Origin: Chitinophagia bacterium
GTDB lineage: Bacteria; Bacteroidota; Bacteroidia; Chitinophagales; Chitinophagaceae
Assembly: GCA_010027295.1 (NCBI GenBank)
Contig: RGVM01000006.1
Span: 1 to 18,659, forward strand
Length of the DNA stretch: 18,659 nt
Direction: 5' to 3'
Below are positions 1 through 7,544 of the stretch, one piece after another. The position numbers and the translations under genes are program-made. Under the pieces are notes generated by a model that did not search any database, was not told the origin of the DNA, and saw only the letters and a list, made by a program, of their open reading frames with translations. Each line of letters starts with the position of its first letter. The first letter of the stretch is position 1.

Positions 1-590
1 ACCGCAGCGATGCGGAAGTTCGACGCGTGAAGGGTTGAGCCCAGGTCCACCTTCTCGTCGGCCTGCTTCTTCTCGTCTCGGGTGACGTTGAGGTCCTGTT
101 CAAGCTTGGACTTGTCCGAATTGAGGCTCTTATTCTGTTCAGTGAGTTCCTGGTTCAGGTTTTGCAGTCGCTCGATCTCCTCGAGGTATCCGTCGATTTT
201 CCCATTGAGCTGGGAGATCAGGCCCCTGGCTTCTTTGAGGTCGGCGGCGGTGGCGTTCTGTTTCCCTACCAGCGAGCGTATGCGGCCCTTCAGGCCGGCT
301 AGTTCCGCGTCTCGGCTCCTGACAAGGCTGTCGAGGCTTGCATTGGTGCTGGTAAGTCCATCCAAGCGCAAGAGTGCGTCCTCGTACTCATGCTGCAGGG
401 CGGTCTTGGAAGAGTCCAGCGCTGCATACTGGGTATCCTTGCGTTCGATCTCCTCCTTGGTCTGGCTCTTGTCGTAGATGATATATCCCCAAGTGCCCAG
501 CAGGGCCGTGATGAGCAGTCCGTAAATGACGCCCCGGTTGTCCTTTGAGCCCGAGGGTCCTTCGGGGTTCGGATAGCCTGTCGTTGTCAT
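1..590 (-). CDS. Membrane-anchored coiled-coil protein, C-terminus outside window
   Basis: The frame opens at an ATG at 588-590 and stays open for 196 codons to the window edge, so the C-terminus is missing. Residues 1-19 are short and polar (MTTTGYPNPEGPSGS...). Residues about 20-39 form one hydrophobic membrane segment (GVIYGLLITALLGTWGYIIY). From about residue 41 the protein is rich in Glu, Lys, Gln and Leu in heptad-like order, as expected for a long periplasmic coiled coil. A -7 promoter element lies 25 bp upstream of the start. Similar short cytoplasmic tail, single helix and long coiled coil proteins of unknown function occur in Bacteroidota; I do not recognise a named family. A role in envelope organisation is a guess. 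The start is chosen because it follows the promoter and precedes the membrane segment. Confidence 0.75.
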   Translation of the reverse strand, partial: MTTTGYPNPEGPSGSKDNRGVIYGLLITALLGTWGYIIYDKSQTKEEIERKDTQYAALDSSKTALQHEYEDALLRLDGLTSTNASLDSLVRSRDAELAGLKGRIRSLVGKQNATAADLKEARGLISQLNGKIDGYLEEIERLQNLNQELTEQNKSLNSDKSKLEQDLNVTRDEKKQADEKVDLGSTLHASNFRIAA

Positions 591-614
591 GGTGTCGGGT
601 TTTCGTTGTGGGTG

Positions 615-622
615 CAAAAATA
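615..622 (-). promoter_or_regulatory. Bacteroidota -7 promoter element for the coiled-coil gene
   Basis: Read on the minus strand this is TATTTTTG, a full match to the Bacteroidota sigma -7 consensus TAnnTTTG, 25 bp upstream of the ATG at 590. No clear -33 TTG lies at the usual 19-21 bp spacing. Confidence 0.55.
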
Positions 623-641
623 CTCAATCTTCCTCCAACTG

Positions 642-659
642 CGGTTTCAACCAAAACCG
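642..659. promoter_or_regulatory. Candidate operator palindrome between divergent genes
   Basis: Perfect inverted repeat CGGTTT-N6-AAACCG in the 128-bp gap between the leftward coiled-coil gene and holA. Its centre (650.5) is about 40 bp upstream of the start point expected from the leftward -7 element, where a class II activator could bind. A 6-bp palindrome is weak evidence alone. Confidence 0.3.
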
Positions 660-718
660 TGCCGCAATGATATAAAAGTGAGTAGTTTGCATCCTGGGCG
701 GTCGAGCCCTACAGGTAC

Positions 719-1717
719 ATGGCAGACCATATCATCAGCGACTGGAAGAAAGGCCGCTTCAAGCCGGCCTACTGGCTGGAGGGGGAGGAGGAGTACTGGA
801 TAGATGAGGTCGTACGGTATGCAGAGGGTTCCATCCTCTCCGAGCAGGACGCTTCCTTCAACCTGACCGTCTTCTACGGGCGCGACGCATCCTGGGCCGA
901 TATCATGAACGCCTGCCGACGCTATCCCATGTTCGCAGAGCGTCAGGTGGTGCTCGTCAAGGAGGCCCAGCACATGCGTGACATCGAAAAGCTCGAGCCC
1001 TACTTCGAGACCCCGCTCGCATCGACCATCCTCGTCGTCTCCTACAAGGGCAAGACCCTCGACAAGCGTACCAAGTTCGCCAAGACGGTGGCCCGGCACG
1101 CCGAGGTCGTCACCTCCAAGAAGATCTTCGACGACAAGCTGCCCGACTGGACGCGGCGCCACATCGAATCCCTGGGGCTGAGCATCGACGAGAAGGCCGT
1201 CATGCTCCTGGTGGACCATATCGGCAACGACCTCACGCGCATCGTCAACGAGGTCGACAAGCTGCGCGTGAACCTGAAGGAGCGCAGGAACGTCACCGAG
1301 GACGATATCGAGGCCTATATCGGCATCAGCAAGGAGTACAACGTCTTCGAGTTGCAGACGGCCATCGGCCGGAAGGACCTCGCCAAGGCTGTCCGCATCA
1401 TCAACTACTTCGGGTCCAATCCCAAGGCCGGCCCCCTGCCGCTCGTCCTGCCCATCCTCTACAACTTCTTCTCCAAGCTCTACATGATGACCTCCCCCGA
1501 AGCCAGCGAAGAGAAGGGGCTGCCTGCCCTGCTGGGGGTGAACCCCTTCTTCCTGAAGGACTACCAGGCATCCTTCCGCGCCTACGGGCCCGACGGGGTG
1601 CGAAGGGCGCTCCTGCTCATCCATCATTACAGCCTGAAGGCGGTGGGCATCGGTGCGGGCGAGGCCGACGAGGCCGACCTGATGCGGGAGATGGTGGTGA
1701 AGATGGTCAGGGGCTGA
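719..1717 (+). CDS. holA: DNA polymerase III subunit delta
   Basis: HolA is the clamp-loader subunit that opens the beta sliding clamp. The 332-aa product matches the usual length (about 330-350 aa). The N-terminus (residues 8-25, WKKGRFKPAYWLEGEEEY) is the typical start, in which the degenerate P-loop region opens with a 'P-x-Y-x-L-x-G-E-E' pattern. The middle holds the conserved 'IGNDLTRIVNEVDKL' helix (about 168-182), followed by the 'EYNVFELQTAIGRKD' segment (about 207-221) that begins the C-terminal collar helices. The ATG at 719 puts this motif at the expected distance from the N-terminus. The gene is convergent with ribF, with 14 bp between stop codons, and I see no clear terminator between them. 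The delta family is weakly conserved in sequence, but this combination is characteristic. Confidence 0.93.
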   Translation: MADHIISDWKKGRFKPAYWLEGEEEYWIDEVVRYAEGSILSEQDASFNLTVFYGRDASWADIMNACRRYPMFAERQVVLVKEAQHMRDIEKLEPYFETPLASTILVVSYKGKTLDKRTKFAKTVARHAEVVTSKKIFDDKLPDWTRRHIESLGLSIDEKAVMLLVDHIGNDLTRIVNEVDKLRVNLKERRNVTEDDIEAYIGISKEYNVFELQTAIGRKDLAKAVRIINYFGSNPKAGPLPLVLPILYNFFSKLYMMTSPEASEEKGLPALLGVNPFFLKDYQASFRAYGPDGVRRALLLIHHYSLKAVGIGAGEADEADLMREMVVKMVRG

Positions 1718-1731
1718 GGGCTTCGCAAGGC

Positions 1732-2661
1732 TTATACACCCAATAGGGATAGGGCTTCCAGCCGGTCGCTGGCGAGCTGCCGTTTCAGGGCCTCCAGGTC
1801 GGGGAAGCGCCGCTCGCCCCGGATGCGGGCCACGACCGCGACGTCCATCCTGTGTCCATAGACATCCCTGTCGAAGCCGAAGAGATGGACTTCCGTCGAA
1901 TGTGTCCTGCCATCGACCGTCGGGCGGACGCCCGCGTTCATCATCCCTCCGAACCATTCCCCGTCGACCTCGGCGCGGACGGCATATACGCCGTCGGCGG
2001 GCATGAGCTTGCCGCTGTCTTCTACCGACAGGTTGGCGGTGGGATAGCCGATGGTGCGGCCCCGGCGGTCGCCCGGGACGATGGTGCCGCTGAACGAGTA
2101 GGGACGGCCCAGCAGCTCGTTGGCGAGGGCGATATCCCCGATGGCCAGTGCCCCTCGGATCCGTGTGCTGCTGACGGCGGCATCGCGGAGCAGCCTGGCG
2201 TCCAGTTCGAGGACCTTGTAGCCGTGCCGGGTGGCATGGGCCTCGAGCATGCGGTAGTCGCCCCTGCGACCATGGCCGAAATGGTGGTCGTGGCCGATGA
2301 TGATGGTGTCGGGATGGAAGAGCCGGACGAGGAAGTCGGAGATGTAGTCCTCCGCCTGCATGTCGGCGAAGGCGCGGGTGAAGGGGAGCACGACGAGGTG
2401 GTCGACACCCAGTTCCGCCAAAAGTCGGCTGCGCTCGGCCGGCGTGGTGAGGAGTCGCACGGGTTCCGCGTCCGGACGCAGCACGTTGCGCGGATGCGGG
2501 TCGAAAGTAATGATGACGGACTCCCCTGTCACATCGGCGGCCCGCTGCAGCATCTGGCCGATGATGAGCCGGTGGCCGAGGTGCACGCCGTCGAAGGTGC
2601 CGATCGTAATGACGGACCTGCGGAAGGAGGGAAGCCGGAGCGGGTCGGTATGCACCTGCAT
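1732..2661 (-). CDS. ribF: Bifunctional riboflavin kinase / FAD synthetase
   Basis: RibF phosphorylates riboflavin to FMN and adenylates FMN to FAD in the cytoplasm. The 309-aa product has both domains. The N-terminal FAD synthetase domain carries GTFDGVHLGH (residues 21-30), the nucleotidyl-transferase signature, then IIGHDHHFGHGRRGD (121-135) and VSSTRIR (163-169). The C-terminal flavokinase domain carries GYPTAN (205-210) and DGVYAV (223-228). The open frame extends 26 codons further to 2739, but the ATG at 2661 is preferred: it gives the normal N-terminus 11 residues before the first strand, and the extension would run through the promoter region and into the purM leader. It lies back-to-back with purM and convergent with holA. 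No frameshift or missing motif is visible. Confidence 0.95.
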   Translation of the reverse strand: MQVHTDPLRLPSFRRSVITIGTFDGVHLGHRLIIGQMLQRAADVTGESVIITFDPHPRNVLRPDAEPVRLLTTPAERSRLLAELGVDHLVVLPFTRAFADMQAEDYISDFLVRLFHPDTIIIGHDHHFGHGRRGDYRMLEAHATRHGYKVLELDARLLRDAAVSSTRIRGALAIGDIALANELLGRPYSFSGTIVPGDRRGRTIGYPTANLSVEDSGKLMPADGVYAVRAEVDGEWFGGMMNAGVRPTVDGRTHSTEVHLFGFDRDVYGHRMDVAVVARIRGERRFPDLEALKRQLASDRLEALSLLGV

Positions 2662-2668
2662 GGGCCCG

Positions 2669-2676
2669 CGAAGGTA
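2669..2676 (-). promoter_or_regulatory. Candidate -7 element for ribF
   Basis: On the minus strand this reads TACCTTCG (TAnnTTCG variant), 7 bp upstream of the chosen ribF ATG. Transcription would begin very close to the start codon, giving an almost leaderless message. A TTTTG lies 9 bp further upstream, too close to be a normal -33 element. Confidence 0.4.
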
Positions 2677-2717
2677 GCGCAATTTCAAAAGGGGGATGGG
2701 GGTTTGACACGAATGCT

Positions 2718-2725
2718 TACTTTCG
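2718..2725 (+). promoter_or_regulatory. Candidate -7 element for purM
   Basis: TACTTTCG (TAnnTTCG variant of the Bacteroidota -7 element) lies 19 bp before the purM ATG. A TTTG at 2703-2706 sits 11 bp upstream, shorter than the 19-21 bp normally seen for the -33 element. Confidence 0.45.
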
Positions 2726-2744
2726 CGGCAAGCCCCCATTCACC

Positions 2745-3914
2745 ATGAGCCTCTACCAGCGACGCGGCGTATCGGCACAGAAGGAAGACGTGCATGCCGC
2801 CATCGTGAACCTCGACAAGGGGCTCTTCCCGCACGCCTTCTGCAAGGTGAGTCCCGACCACCTCGGGGGCGACGCCGACTGGGTCAACGTCATGCATGCC
2901 GACGGGGCCGGCACCAAGAGCATCCTCGCCTATCTGTACTGGCGCGAAACGGGCGACCTCTCCGTCTGGAAGGGCATCGCACAGGACGCCGTCGTCATGA
3001 ACCTGGACGACCTCCTCTGCGTGGGCATACACGACAACATGCTCTTCAGTTCCACCATCGACCGCAACAAGGGACTCATACCGGGTGAAGTGCTGCGCGC
3101 CGTCATCGACGGTACGGAGGAGCTCTTCGCCCGCCTCCGGCAGGCCGGAGTACATATCCATTACCTCGGCGGCGAGACGGCCGACGTGGGGGATGTCGTC
3201 CGCACCATCGCCGTGAACGGCACCCTCACCGCCCGATGGCCCCGCCGCCGCATCGTCACCAACGAACGCATCGCGCCGGGTGATGTCATCGTCGGACTCG
3301 CCAGCTTCGGTCAGGCTGCCTATGAGGATGCCTACAACAGCGGCATCGCCAGCAACGGCCTCACGAGCGCCCGGCATGACATGCTTTCGCGGCATTACGC
3401 ATCGGAGCATCCCGAGAGCTATGACCCGGCACTGTCCTCCGACGTCACGTATATCGGACCCTACCGCCTCACCGATGCGGCGCCGGGTGCACCTGACGGA
3501 GTCAGTGTTGGAAATCTGCTGCTGAGTCCCACCCGCACGTTCGCGCCCGTGCTCCGAGAGATCCTGGAGACGGCCTTCGACCATGTCCACGGCCTGGTGC
3601 ACTCCAGCGGCGGGGGACAGACCAAATGCCTCAAGTACCTGCCGGGTCCCATGCGTGTGGTCAAGGACAGCCTCTTCGACACTCCGCCCGTCTTCCGCCT
3701 CATCCAGCAGGCCAGTGGGGCCGACGACCGTGAGATGTACCAGGTCTTCAACATGGGCTGCCGCATGGAGGTCTACACCGACCCCTCGGCGGCGGAGGGG
3801 ATGATAGCGGTTGCAAGGCGATGGGGCGTGGAAGCCCGCATCATCGGCCGTGTGGAGGCTTCGCCAGCCAAGTCGCTGCAAATCCTCCATGGCGATGCGC
3901 GGCTTGAATACTGA
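2745..3914 (+). CDS. purM: Phosphoribosylformylglycinamidine cyclo-ligase (AIR synthetase)
   Basis: PurM closes the imidazole ring in de novo purine synthesis, making AIR from FGAM with ATP. At 389 aa it is the long Bacteroidota form; the E. coli enzyme is about 345 aa. The ATP-grasping PurM-fold signatures are present: HADGAGTK (residues 51-58), DAVVMNLDDLLCVG (81-94), and HYLGGETADVGD (about 134-145) in the N-terminal half. The C-terminal half has the conserved region HSSGGGQTKCLKYLPG and the late motif QVFNMGCRMEVY. The start is the only ATG compatible with the promoter at 2718-2725. It is divergent from ribF and is followed after 21 bp by a DUF1080 gene that may be co-transcribed. Not part of a visible purine operon, which is usual in Bacteroidota, where pur genes are scattered. 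Confidence 0.92.
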   Translation: MSLYQRRGVSAQKEDVHAAIVNLDKGLFPHAFCKVSPDHLGGDADWVNVMHADGAGTKSILAYLYWRETGDLSVWKGIAQDAVVMNLDDLLCVGIHDNMLFSSTIDRNKGLIPGEVLRAVIDGTEELFARLRQAGVHIHYLGGETADVGDVVRTIAVNGTLTARWPRRRIVTNERIAPGDVIVGLASFGQAAYEDAYNSGIASNGLTSARHDMLSRHYASEHPESYDPALSSDVTYIGPYRLTDAAPGAPDGVSVGNLLLSPTRTFAPVLREILETAFDHVHGLVHSSGGGQTKCLKYLPGPMRVVKDSLFDTPPVFRLIQQASGADDREMYQVFNMGCRMEVYTDPSAAEGMIAVARRWGVEARIIGRVEASPAKSLQILHGDARLEY

Positions 3915-3935
3915 GAACCCTTAACCCTCTCGAAT

Positions 3936-4535
3936 ATGAACCGGAAAGCCAACATCACACTCGTCCTCTTCTGCCTCCTGGCAGCAGGTGCCTCCGCACA
4001 GTTCAATAAGATATTCAACGGCCGCGACCTTACCGGATGGACCATCCATGGCACGGAGAAATGGTATGTGAAGGACGGCGAGCTTGTCTGCGAGAGCGGT
4101 CCCGACAAGAAGTATGGGTACCTGTCCACGACGAAGTCCTACCAGGACTTCGACCTGCGCCTGAAATTCTTCCAGGAGGCCGACGGCAACAGCGGTGTCT
4201 TCTTCCGTTCCTCCATCGAAGGTGTCAAGATCAGCGGCTGGCAGGTGGAAGTGGCCCCGCTGAACCATCACTCCGGCGGCATCTACGAGTCCTATGGCCG
4301 CGGCTGGCTGATACAGCCCAAGCCTGAGGATGAGGCGAAGCTCAAGGTCGGCGAGTGGAACGACATGCGCATCCTGGTGCGTGGCGACGAGGTGACCACC
4401 TACCTGAACGGCCATGAGATGGTTCACATCAAGGATGCCAAGATTGGCCAGGGGCGCGGTTTCATCGCGCTGCAGATACACGACGGCGGCGGCATACGGG
4501 TGCGTTGGAAGAAGCTCCGCGTACGCGAGCTGTAA
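3936..4535 (+). CDS. Secreted DUF1080 (3-keto-disaccharide hydrolase) domain protein
   Basis: The 199-aa product has a Sec signal peptide (hydrophobic residues 7-19, cleavage likely after ASA at 19-21) and then a single DUF1080 domain filling the rest. Recognisable blocks are IFNGRDLTGWTIHG (about 26-39), a LamG-like beta-sandwich with NSGVFFRS and GWQVEV in the middle, WNDMRILVRGDEVTTYLNG near residue 150, and the terminal strand IRVRWKKLRVREL. DUF1080 proteins are concanavalin-like jelly rolls; some hydrolyse 3-keto-glycosides made by sugar oxidoreductases. No partner oxidoreductase of the GFO/IDH/MocA type is present here, so the substrate cannot be assigned. It starts 21 bp after purM and has no promoter of its own that I can see, so read-through from purM is likely although the functions look unrelated. 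Confidence 0.9.
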   Translation: MNRKANITLVLFCLLAAGASAQFNKIFNGRDLTGWTIHGTEKWYVKDGELVCESGPDKKYGYLSTTKSYQDFDLRLKFFQEADGNSGVFFRSSIEGVKISGWQVEVAPLNHHSGGIYESYGRGWLIQPKPEDEAKLKVGEWNDMRILVRGDEVTTYLNGHEMVHIKDAKIGQGRGFIALQIHDGGGIRVRWKKLRVREL

Positions 4536-4793
4536 GTCCCGACTGACGGATAGGGTTCTTGGCCCCTCGGGCGATTTGATGCCCGATGCTGGGATTGAAG
4601 GGCATGGTAGGATGGGACGTCGACATCCTCATCCTGTATTACGTTTCTCCTACGTCGCAGATTCGATGGAATTCCTGTGTCGAGAGGTGAATGAATGTCC
4701 CGACACCCGGATCCCTCCTTTGCCCGTTTGCTGGTTCTAACGATCCTGCTCCTTTTTATTCTCATGCGCATTGGCGCGCATTCTTCTCGTATC
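4536..4793. other. Convergent intergenic gap with one weak hairpin
   Basis: The 258 bp lie between two converging genes. A 6-bp stem TCGGGC/GCCCGA with an 8-nt loop sits at 4567-4586, but no T-run follows on either strand, so it is at best a weak terminator. A second, imperfect palindrome (ATGCGC...GCGCAT) lies at about 4763-4780. No coding frame here looks genuine. Confidence 0.35.
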
Positions 4794-5798
4794 TCATTCG
4801 GGAGTGTATCTTGCTATCCTGCCGCCGGAGCCTGCCAGGAGCACCAGACGCCCTTGTTTGGCTTTGGCACAGGCATGGAACCCCTCCCGGCTAAGCTCTT
4901 TCCAATGCATCCCGCCATCGGTGGAGAGGTCGATGCCGGAGGTCCCGCAGGCAATCAGTTGTCTGGGACCCAGATAGACCACGGAGGAACGATATCCGTT
5001 CGGTCCGGTCTCGGGAGTATGCCAGCTGCGTCCGCCGTTGCGGGAGATCGCTGAGGTTCCAGTCGTGTCGCGGTCCTTCGCGAAGTCACCTCCCACTGCG
5101 ACCATCCGCTTTCCTCGGCCCCATGCGGTCAGGCTGTTGGCGCCGGTGCTGGTACCGCCCTGCCGCAGCGGCAGTTCCCTGAGCCTGTCATCATCGAGGA
5201 ATCGCGACCGACGGCCGCCGGTGACGGCCAGCCGTCTACCTTCGGGCAGCAGCAGGGCGTTGGAGCCGCTGGAGGCGAAGAAGGCCTCGCCGTCTTCTAG
5301 TACGGGTGACTGTTGGGCCGGAGTCCTCGTCCAGCTGCGGCCCGAGTCGACTGTGCGAAGCTCATAGAGGCGTCCACCGAGCGGGTCGCCGACACAGACG
5401 CCCCGACCGTACGGGAGGAAATGCATCGCGTCGAGGAAGACGCCGCGGGTTGTATCGGTGTAGACGACCTTCCAATGTGCGCCGCCGTCCTCGGTGCGCA
5501 GGATCCATGCCGGCTCGGCGACGGCCATGATGACGGCGGTGCGGGCGTCCCAGGCCTCGATGTCGCGGAAGTCGGAGCTTTCGAAGCCGGGCACGGTCAG
5601 CCAGGTCCAGCTGCGGCCACCGTCCAGGCTGCGGCCGACGCTGCCGCGGCTGCCGCTTACCCAGGCGATGCTGTCGTCCACCACGCAGAGGCCGCGCAGC
5701 GAGGTGTTGCGGCCGGTGCGGAGGGTCTCGACGGACTGAGCCTGCAGCCTCGTGACCAGGAGTATGGCAATGCCCAGGGAGAGTAGGAAAGGCTTCAT
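4794..5798 (-). CDS. Exported Asp-box beta-propeller (BNR / Ycf48-like) protein
   Basis: The 334-aa product begins with a Sec signal peptide (MKPFLLSLGIAILLVTRLQA, cleavage about residue 20-21). The rest is built of propeller blades with five Asp-boxes of pattern S/T-x-D/N-x-G-x-x-W: residues 57-64 (SLDGGRSW), 102-109 (TEDGGAHW), 149-156 (TVDSGRSW), 252-259 (SRNGGRSW) and 292-299 (STDGGMHW). The family resembles the photosystem II assembly factor Ycf48 and sialidase-like BNR proteins. In non-photosynthetic Bacteroidota such proteins are often annotated only as oxidoreductase or glycosyl hydrolase-like, and their role is unknown. Catalytic sialidase residues (Arg triad, FRIP motif) are not apparent. 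The open frame runs much further upstream, but that part is antisense to nothing and out of frame with the TPR gene, so the ATG before the signal peptide is used. It follows the TPR gene by 38 bp, probably one operon. Confidence 0.85.
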   Translation of the reverse strand: MKPFLLSLGIAILLVTRLQAQSVETLRTGRNTSLRGLCVVDDSIAWVSGSRGSVGRSLDGGRSWTWLTVPGFESSDFRDIEAWDARTAVIMAVAEPAWILRTEDGGAHWKVVYTDTTRGVFLDAMHFLPYGRGVCVGDPLGGRLYELRTVDSGRSWTRTPAQQSPVLEDGEAFFASSGSNALLLPEGRRLAVTGGRRSRFLDDDRLRELPLRQGGTSTGANSLTAWGRGKRMVAVGGDFAKDRDTTGTSAISRNGGRSWHTPETGPNGYRSSVVYLGPRQLIACGTSGIDLSTDGGMHWKELSREGFHACAKAKQGRLVLLAGSGGRIARYTPE

Positions 5799-5836
5799 GA
5801 CGCGAAGGAACGAATAACGCGGGACACGATAGGGTG

Positions 5837-7354
5837 TCAGCGGCCCTGGCAGCGCTGCAGGCCGGCCTTGGCCTTCTGGTCGAGCGAGTTCTTGTACTCG
5901 TGGCCTGTCATCTCGAGGCATTTTGTGAAGAGGGCGGCCGCCTGTTCGCATTCCCTGCGTTCCTCGTGGATGAGGCCGGCCTGCAGGGCCGCGCGCGCGG
6001 CGAAGTACTCGCGCATGCCGGCACCCTGTTCGATGGTGGCGGCGTAGTGGCGCAGGGCCTCGTCCTTCCGTCCCATCAGGTCGAGGGTCCTGCCCATGCG
6101 GTAGCCGTATTCGACGCGTTCGGCCTTTGTGCTTAAGCTGCGCGTGTCGGCCAACTTCAGCGTCTCCCAGGCCTGGGCCTGCAGGCCGCCGTCGCTCAGC
6201 AGCCGGGCCTTGAGGAGGGTCGGGTGCGGCCATTGTCCGGAGCGGGCGTTGCCCGTGGCCGACCGGTCGGCGTCGGACACGTCGGTACCCCGTTTCAGCA
6301 CCATGGCGCGCATCTCGGCGGCACGTTTCGGGTCGTTCTGCAGCAGCGCGATCCAGGACAGCTTCTCATAGGCGTCGCGGACGTAGTAGTCACCCTTGAA
6401 CTCGTTGACGAATCGTGTGTACTCTGCCTGCGCCTCCCGGAGGCGGAAGAGGTTCAGGTAGATATGTCCCTTCTCGAAATGCCAGAAGGGGATCGGGAGG
6501 TAGTCGGCGGACCGGTCCATTCCCTCGATGATCCGAAGGGCCGCCTCGCTGCGCTGGTTGTTGATGAGGATGTTCATCGCCATGAAGGCGTGCAGGTGGT
6601 TGCGCACCGGGTTGATGCCGCCGCGCTCGATGTGGCGGATGGCTTTGGCAGGGTCGCCCTCCAGGACCGACACGAGGTATGGGTACAGGATGAGCGCCTC
6701 GCTGCGGCATACCTGGGCCGACTGCGTCCGGCCCTCGATGTGGTCGAGCAGCATGCGCGTGCCCTTCCGTATGTCGCCTCGAAATCCGAAGAGGTTGAGA
6801 ATCCACTGGTAGCCGCCGGGCACGGCCCCCAGCATCGAGGTGAGCACTCCGTAGTAGACCTTGTTGGGGCCGAACTGAGGGTGTTTTTCCTGGTTCTCCC
6901 GAAGGTGCAGATAGGCTTTGCGCGTCTCGAGGGCGGCATTCCATTTGTCGTCGAAGCGGATGGCGGCGAGTGCGCCGTGGAAATGCATCAGTCCCTGGCT
7001 GAAGAGGTAGAAGGGGCCTTCCGCCCTGGCCTCTTCGATACGTTCGAGCCGGGCTTCCTGATCGTCCCGGAAGCGGGGGTATTCGGCCCTCAATTCACCG
7101 AAATAGAGCTTGAGGAGGTCGGCATAGCTGTCGACCATGAGCGGCGCGAGGTTGTAGGGGTGTTCCGACTTCTCCGCCGCATTCCAGGCCATGGCCTCCG
7201 CCATGCGCATGCAGGTGACCGACTCCCAGGCCCGCTGCATGCGGTCGTTCCATTCGAAGCGATCCTGCGCCGTCAGCCATGACGGCCAGGTCAGTCCGAA
7301 GGCCAGTAGGGTCGCCCACAGCATACGAAAGGCCTTCCCGGCGCGGTGTTCCAT
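5837..7354 (-). CDS. Exported TPR protein with an Iml2/TTC39-like segment
   Basis: The 505-aa product starts with a basic N-region (MEHRAGKAFR) and hydrophobic residues about 11-28, ending in LTAQ at 27-30, a plausible signal peptide. The mature part is alpha-helical with tetratricopeptide-like pairs, clearest at about 285-340 (ALRIIEGMDRS, HFEKGHIYLNLFRLREAQAEY) and in the last 100 residues (VEYGYRMGRTLDLMGRKDEALRHY and following). Residues about 163-205 (NKVYYGVLTSMLGAVPGG then YQWILNLFGFRGD) resemble the signature of the eukaryotic Iml2/TTC39 family, where a helix-GF-GD element precedes the TPRs. That match is by eye. It is the first gene of a two-gene leftward unit with the Asp-box propeller. 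A later ATG at 7324 is possible but would shorten the N-region. A periplasmic or outer-membrane scaffold role is likely but unproven. Confidence 0.82.
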   Translation of the reverse strand: MEHRAGKAFRMLWATLLAFGLTWPSWLTAQDRFEWNDRMQRAWESVTCMRMAEAMAWNAAEKSEHPYNLAPLMVDSYADLLKLYFGELRAEYPRFRDDQEARLERIEEARAEGPFYLFSQGLMHFHGALAAIRFDDKWNAALETRKAYLHLRENQEKHPQFGPNKVYYGVLTSMLGAVPGGYQWILNLFGFRGDIRKGTRMLLDHIEGRTQSAQVCRSEALILYPYLVSVLEGDPAKAIRHIERGGINPVRNHLHAFMAMNILINNQRSEAALRIIEGMDRSADYLPIPFWHFEKGHIYLNLFRLREAQAEYTRFVNEFKGDYYVRDAYEKLSWIALLQNDPKRAAEMRAMVLKRGTDVSDADRSATGNARSGQWPHPTLLKARLLSDGGLQAQAWETLKLADTRSLSTKAERVEYGYRMGRTLDLMGRKDEALRHYAATIEQGAGMREYFAARAALQAGLIHEERRECEQAAALFTKCLEMTGHEYKNSLDQKAKAGLQRCQGR

Positions 7355-7372
7355 GGTGGGGGATTACGGGTG

Positions 7373-7380
7373 CTAAGGTA
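7373..7380 (-). promoter_or_regulatory. Candidate -7 element for the TPR-propeller operon
   Basis: On the minus strand the bases read TACCTTAG, one base from TAnnTTTG, 18 bp upstream of the ATG at 7354. No -33 TTG at the usual spacing. Confidence 0.3.
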
Positions 7381-7437
7381 GGAAGGGCAGGGTGTGGGCT
7401 GAAACGGTATGGATATGTTTGTTTCAGGGGAAAGGCC

Positions 7438-7445
7438 TATATTTG
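7438..7445 (+). promoter_or_regulatory. tRNA-Val promoter (-7 element)
   Basis: TATATTTG matches TAnnTTTG exactly and lies 16 bp before the mature tRNA. A TTTG at 7418-7421 is 16 bp upstream, a little closer than the normal -33 spacing. Confidence 0.6.
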
Positions 7446-7461
7446 CCGTCCAAACGTTGAA

Positions 7462-7536
7462 GGACTGTTAGCTCAGTTGGTTTAGAGCACTACTTTGACA
7501 GAGTAGGGGTCGTTGGTTCGAATCCAACACAGTCCA
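7462..7536 (+). tRNA. tRNA-Val, anticodon GAC
   Basis: A complete 75-nt cloverleaf can be folded. Acceptor stem GGACTGT (7462-7468) pairs with ACAGTCC (7529-7535). D stem GCTC/GAGC at 7471-7474 and 7485-7488. Anticodon stem CTACT/AGTAG (7490-7494, 7502-7506) holds the loop TTGACAG, giving anticodon GAC at 7497-7499, which reads valine codons GUC and GUU. The variable loop is 5 nt. The T stem GTTGG/CCAAC (7512-7516, 7524-7528) holds the loop TTCGAAT. The discriminator is A at 7536. The 3' CCA is not encoded, so it must be added after transcription. An intrinsic terminator follows within 10 bp, so this is a single-gene transcript. Confidence 0.96.
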
Positions 7537-7544
7537 CGCAGAGG

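Noticed and set aside
647..2710. Leftward 687-codon open frame
   Set aside because: It overlaps both holA and ribF in other frames, is Arg- and Pro-rich with no domains, and arises from GC-biased codon positions.
2685..3890. Leftward 401-codon open frame
   Set aside because: It is the mirror image of purM, Asp- and Val-rich, without family features.
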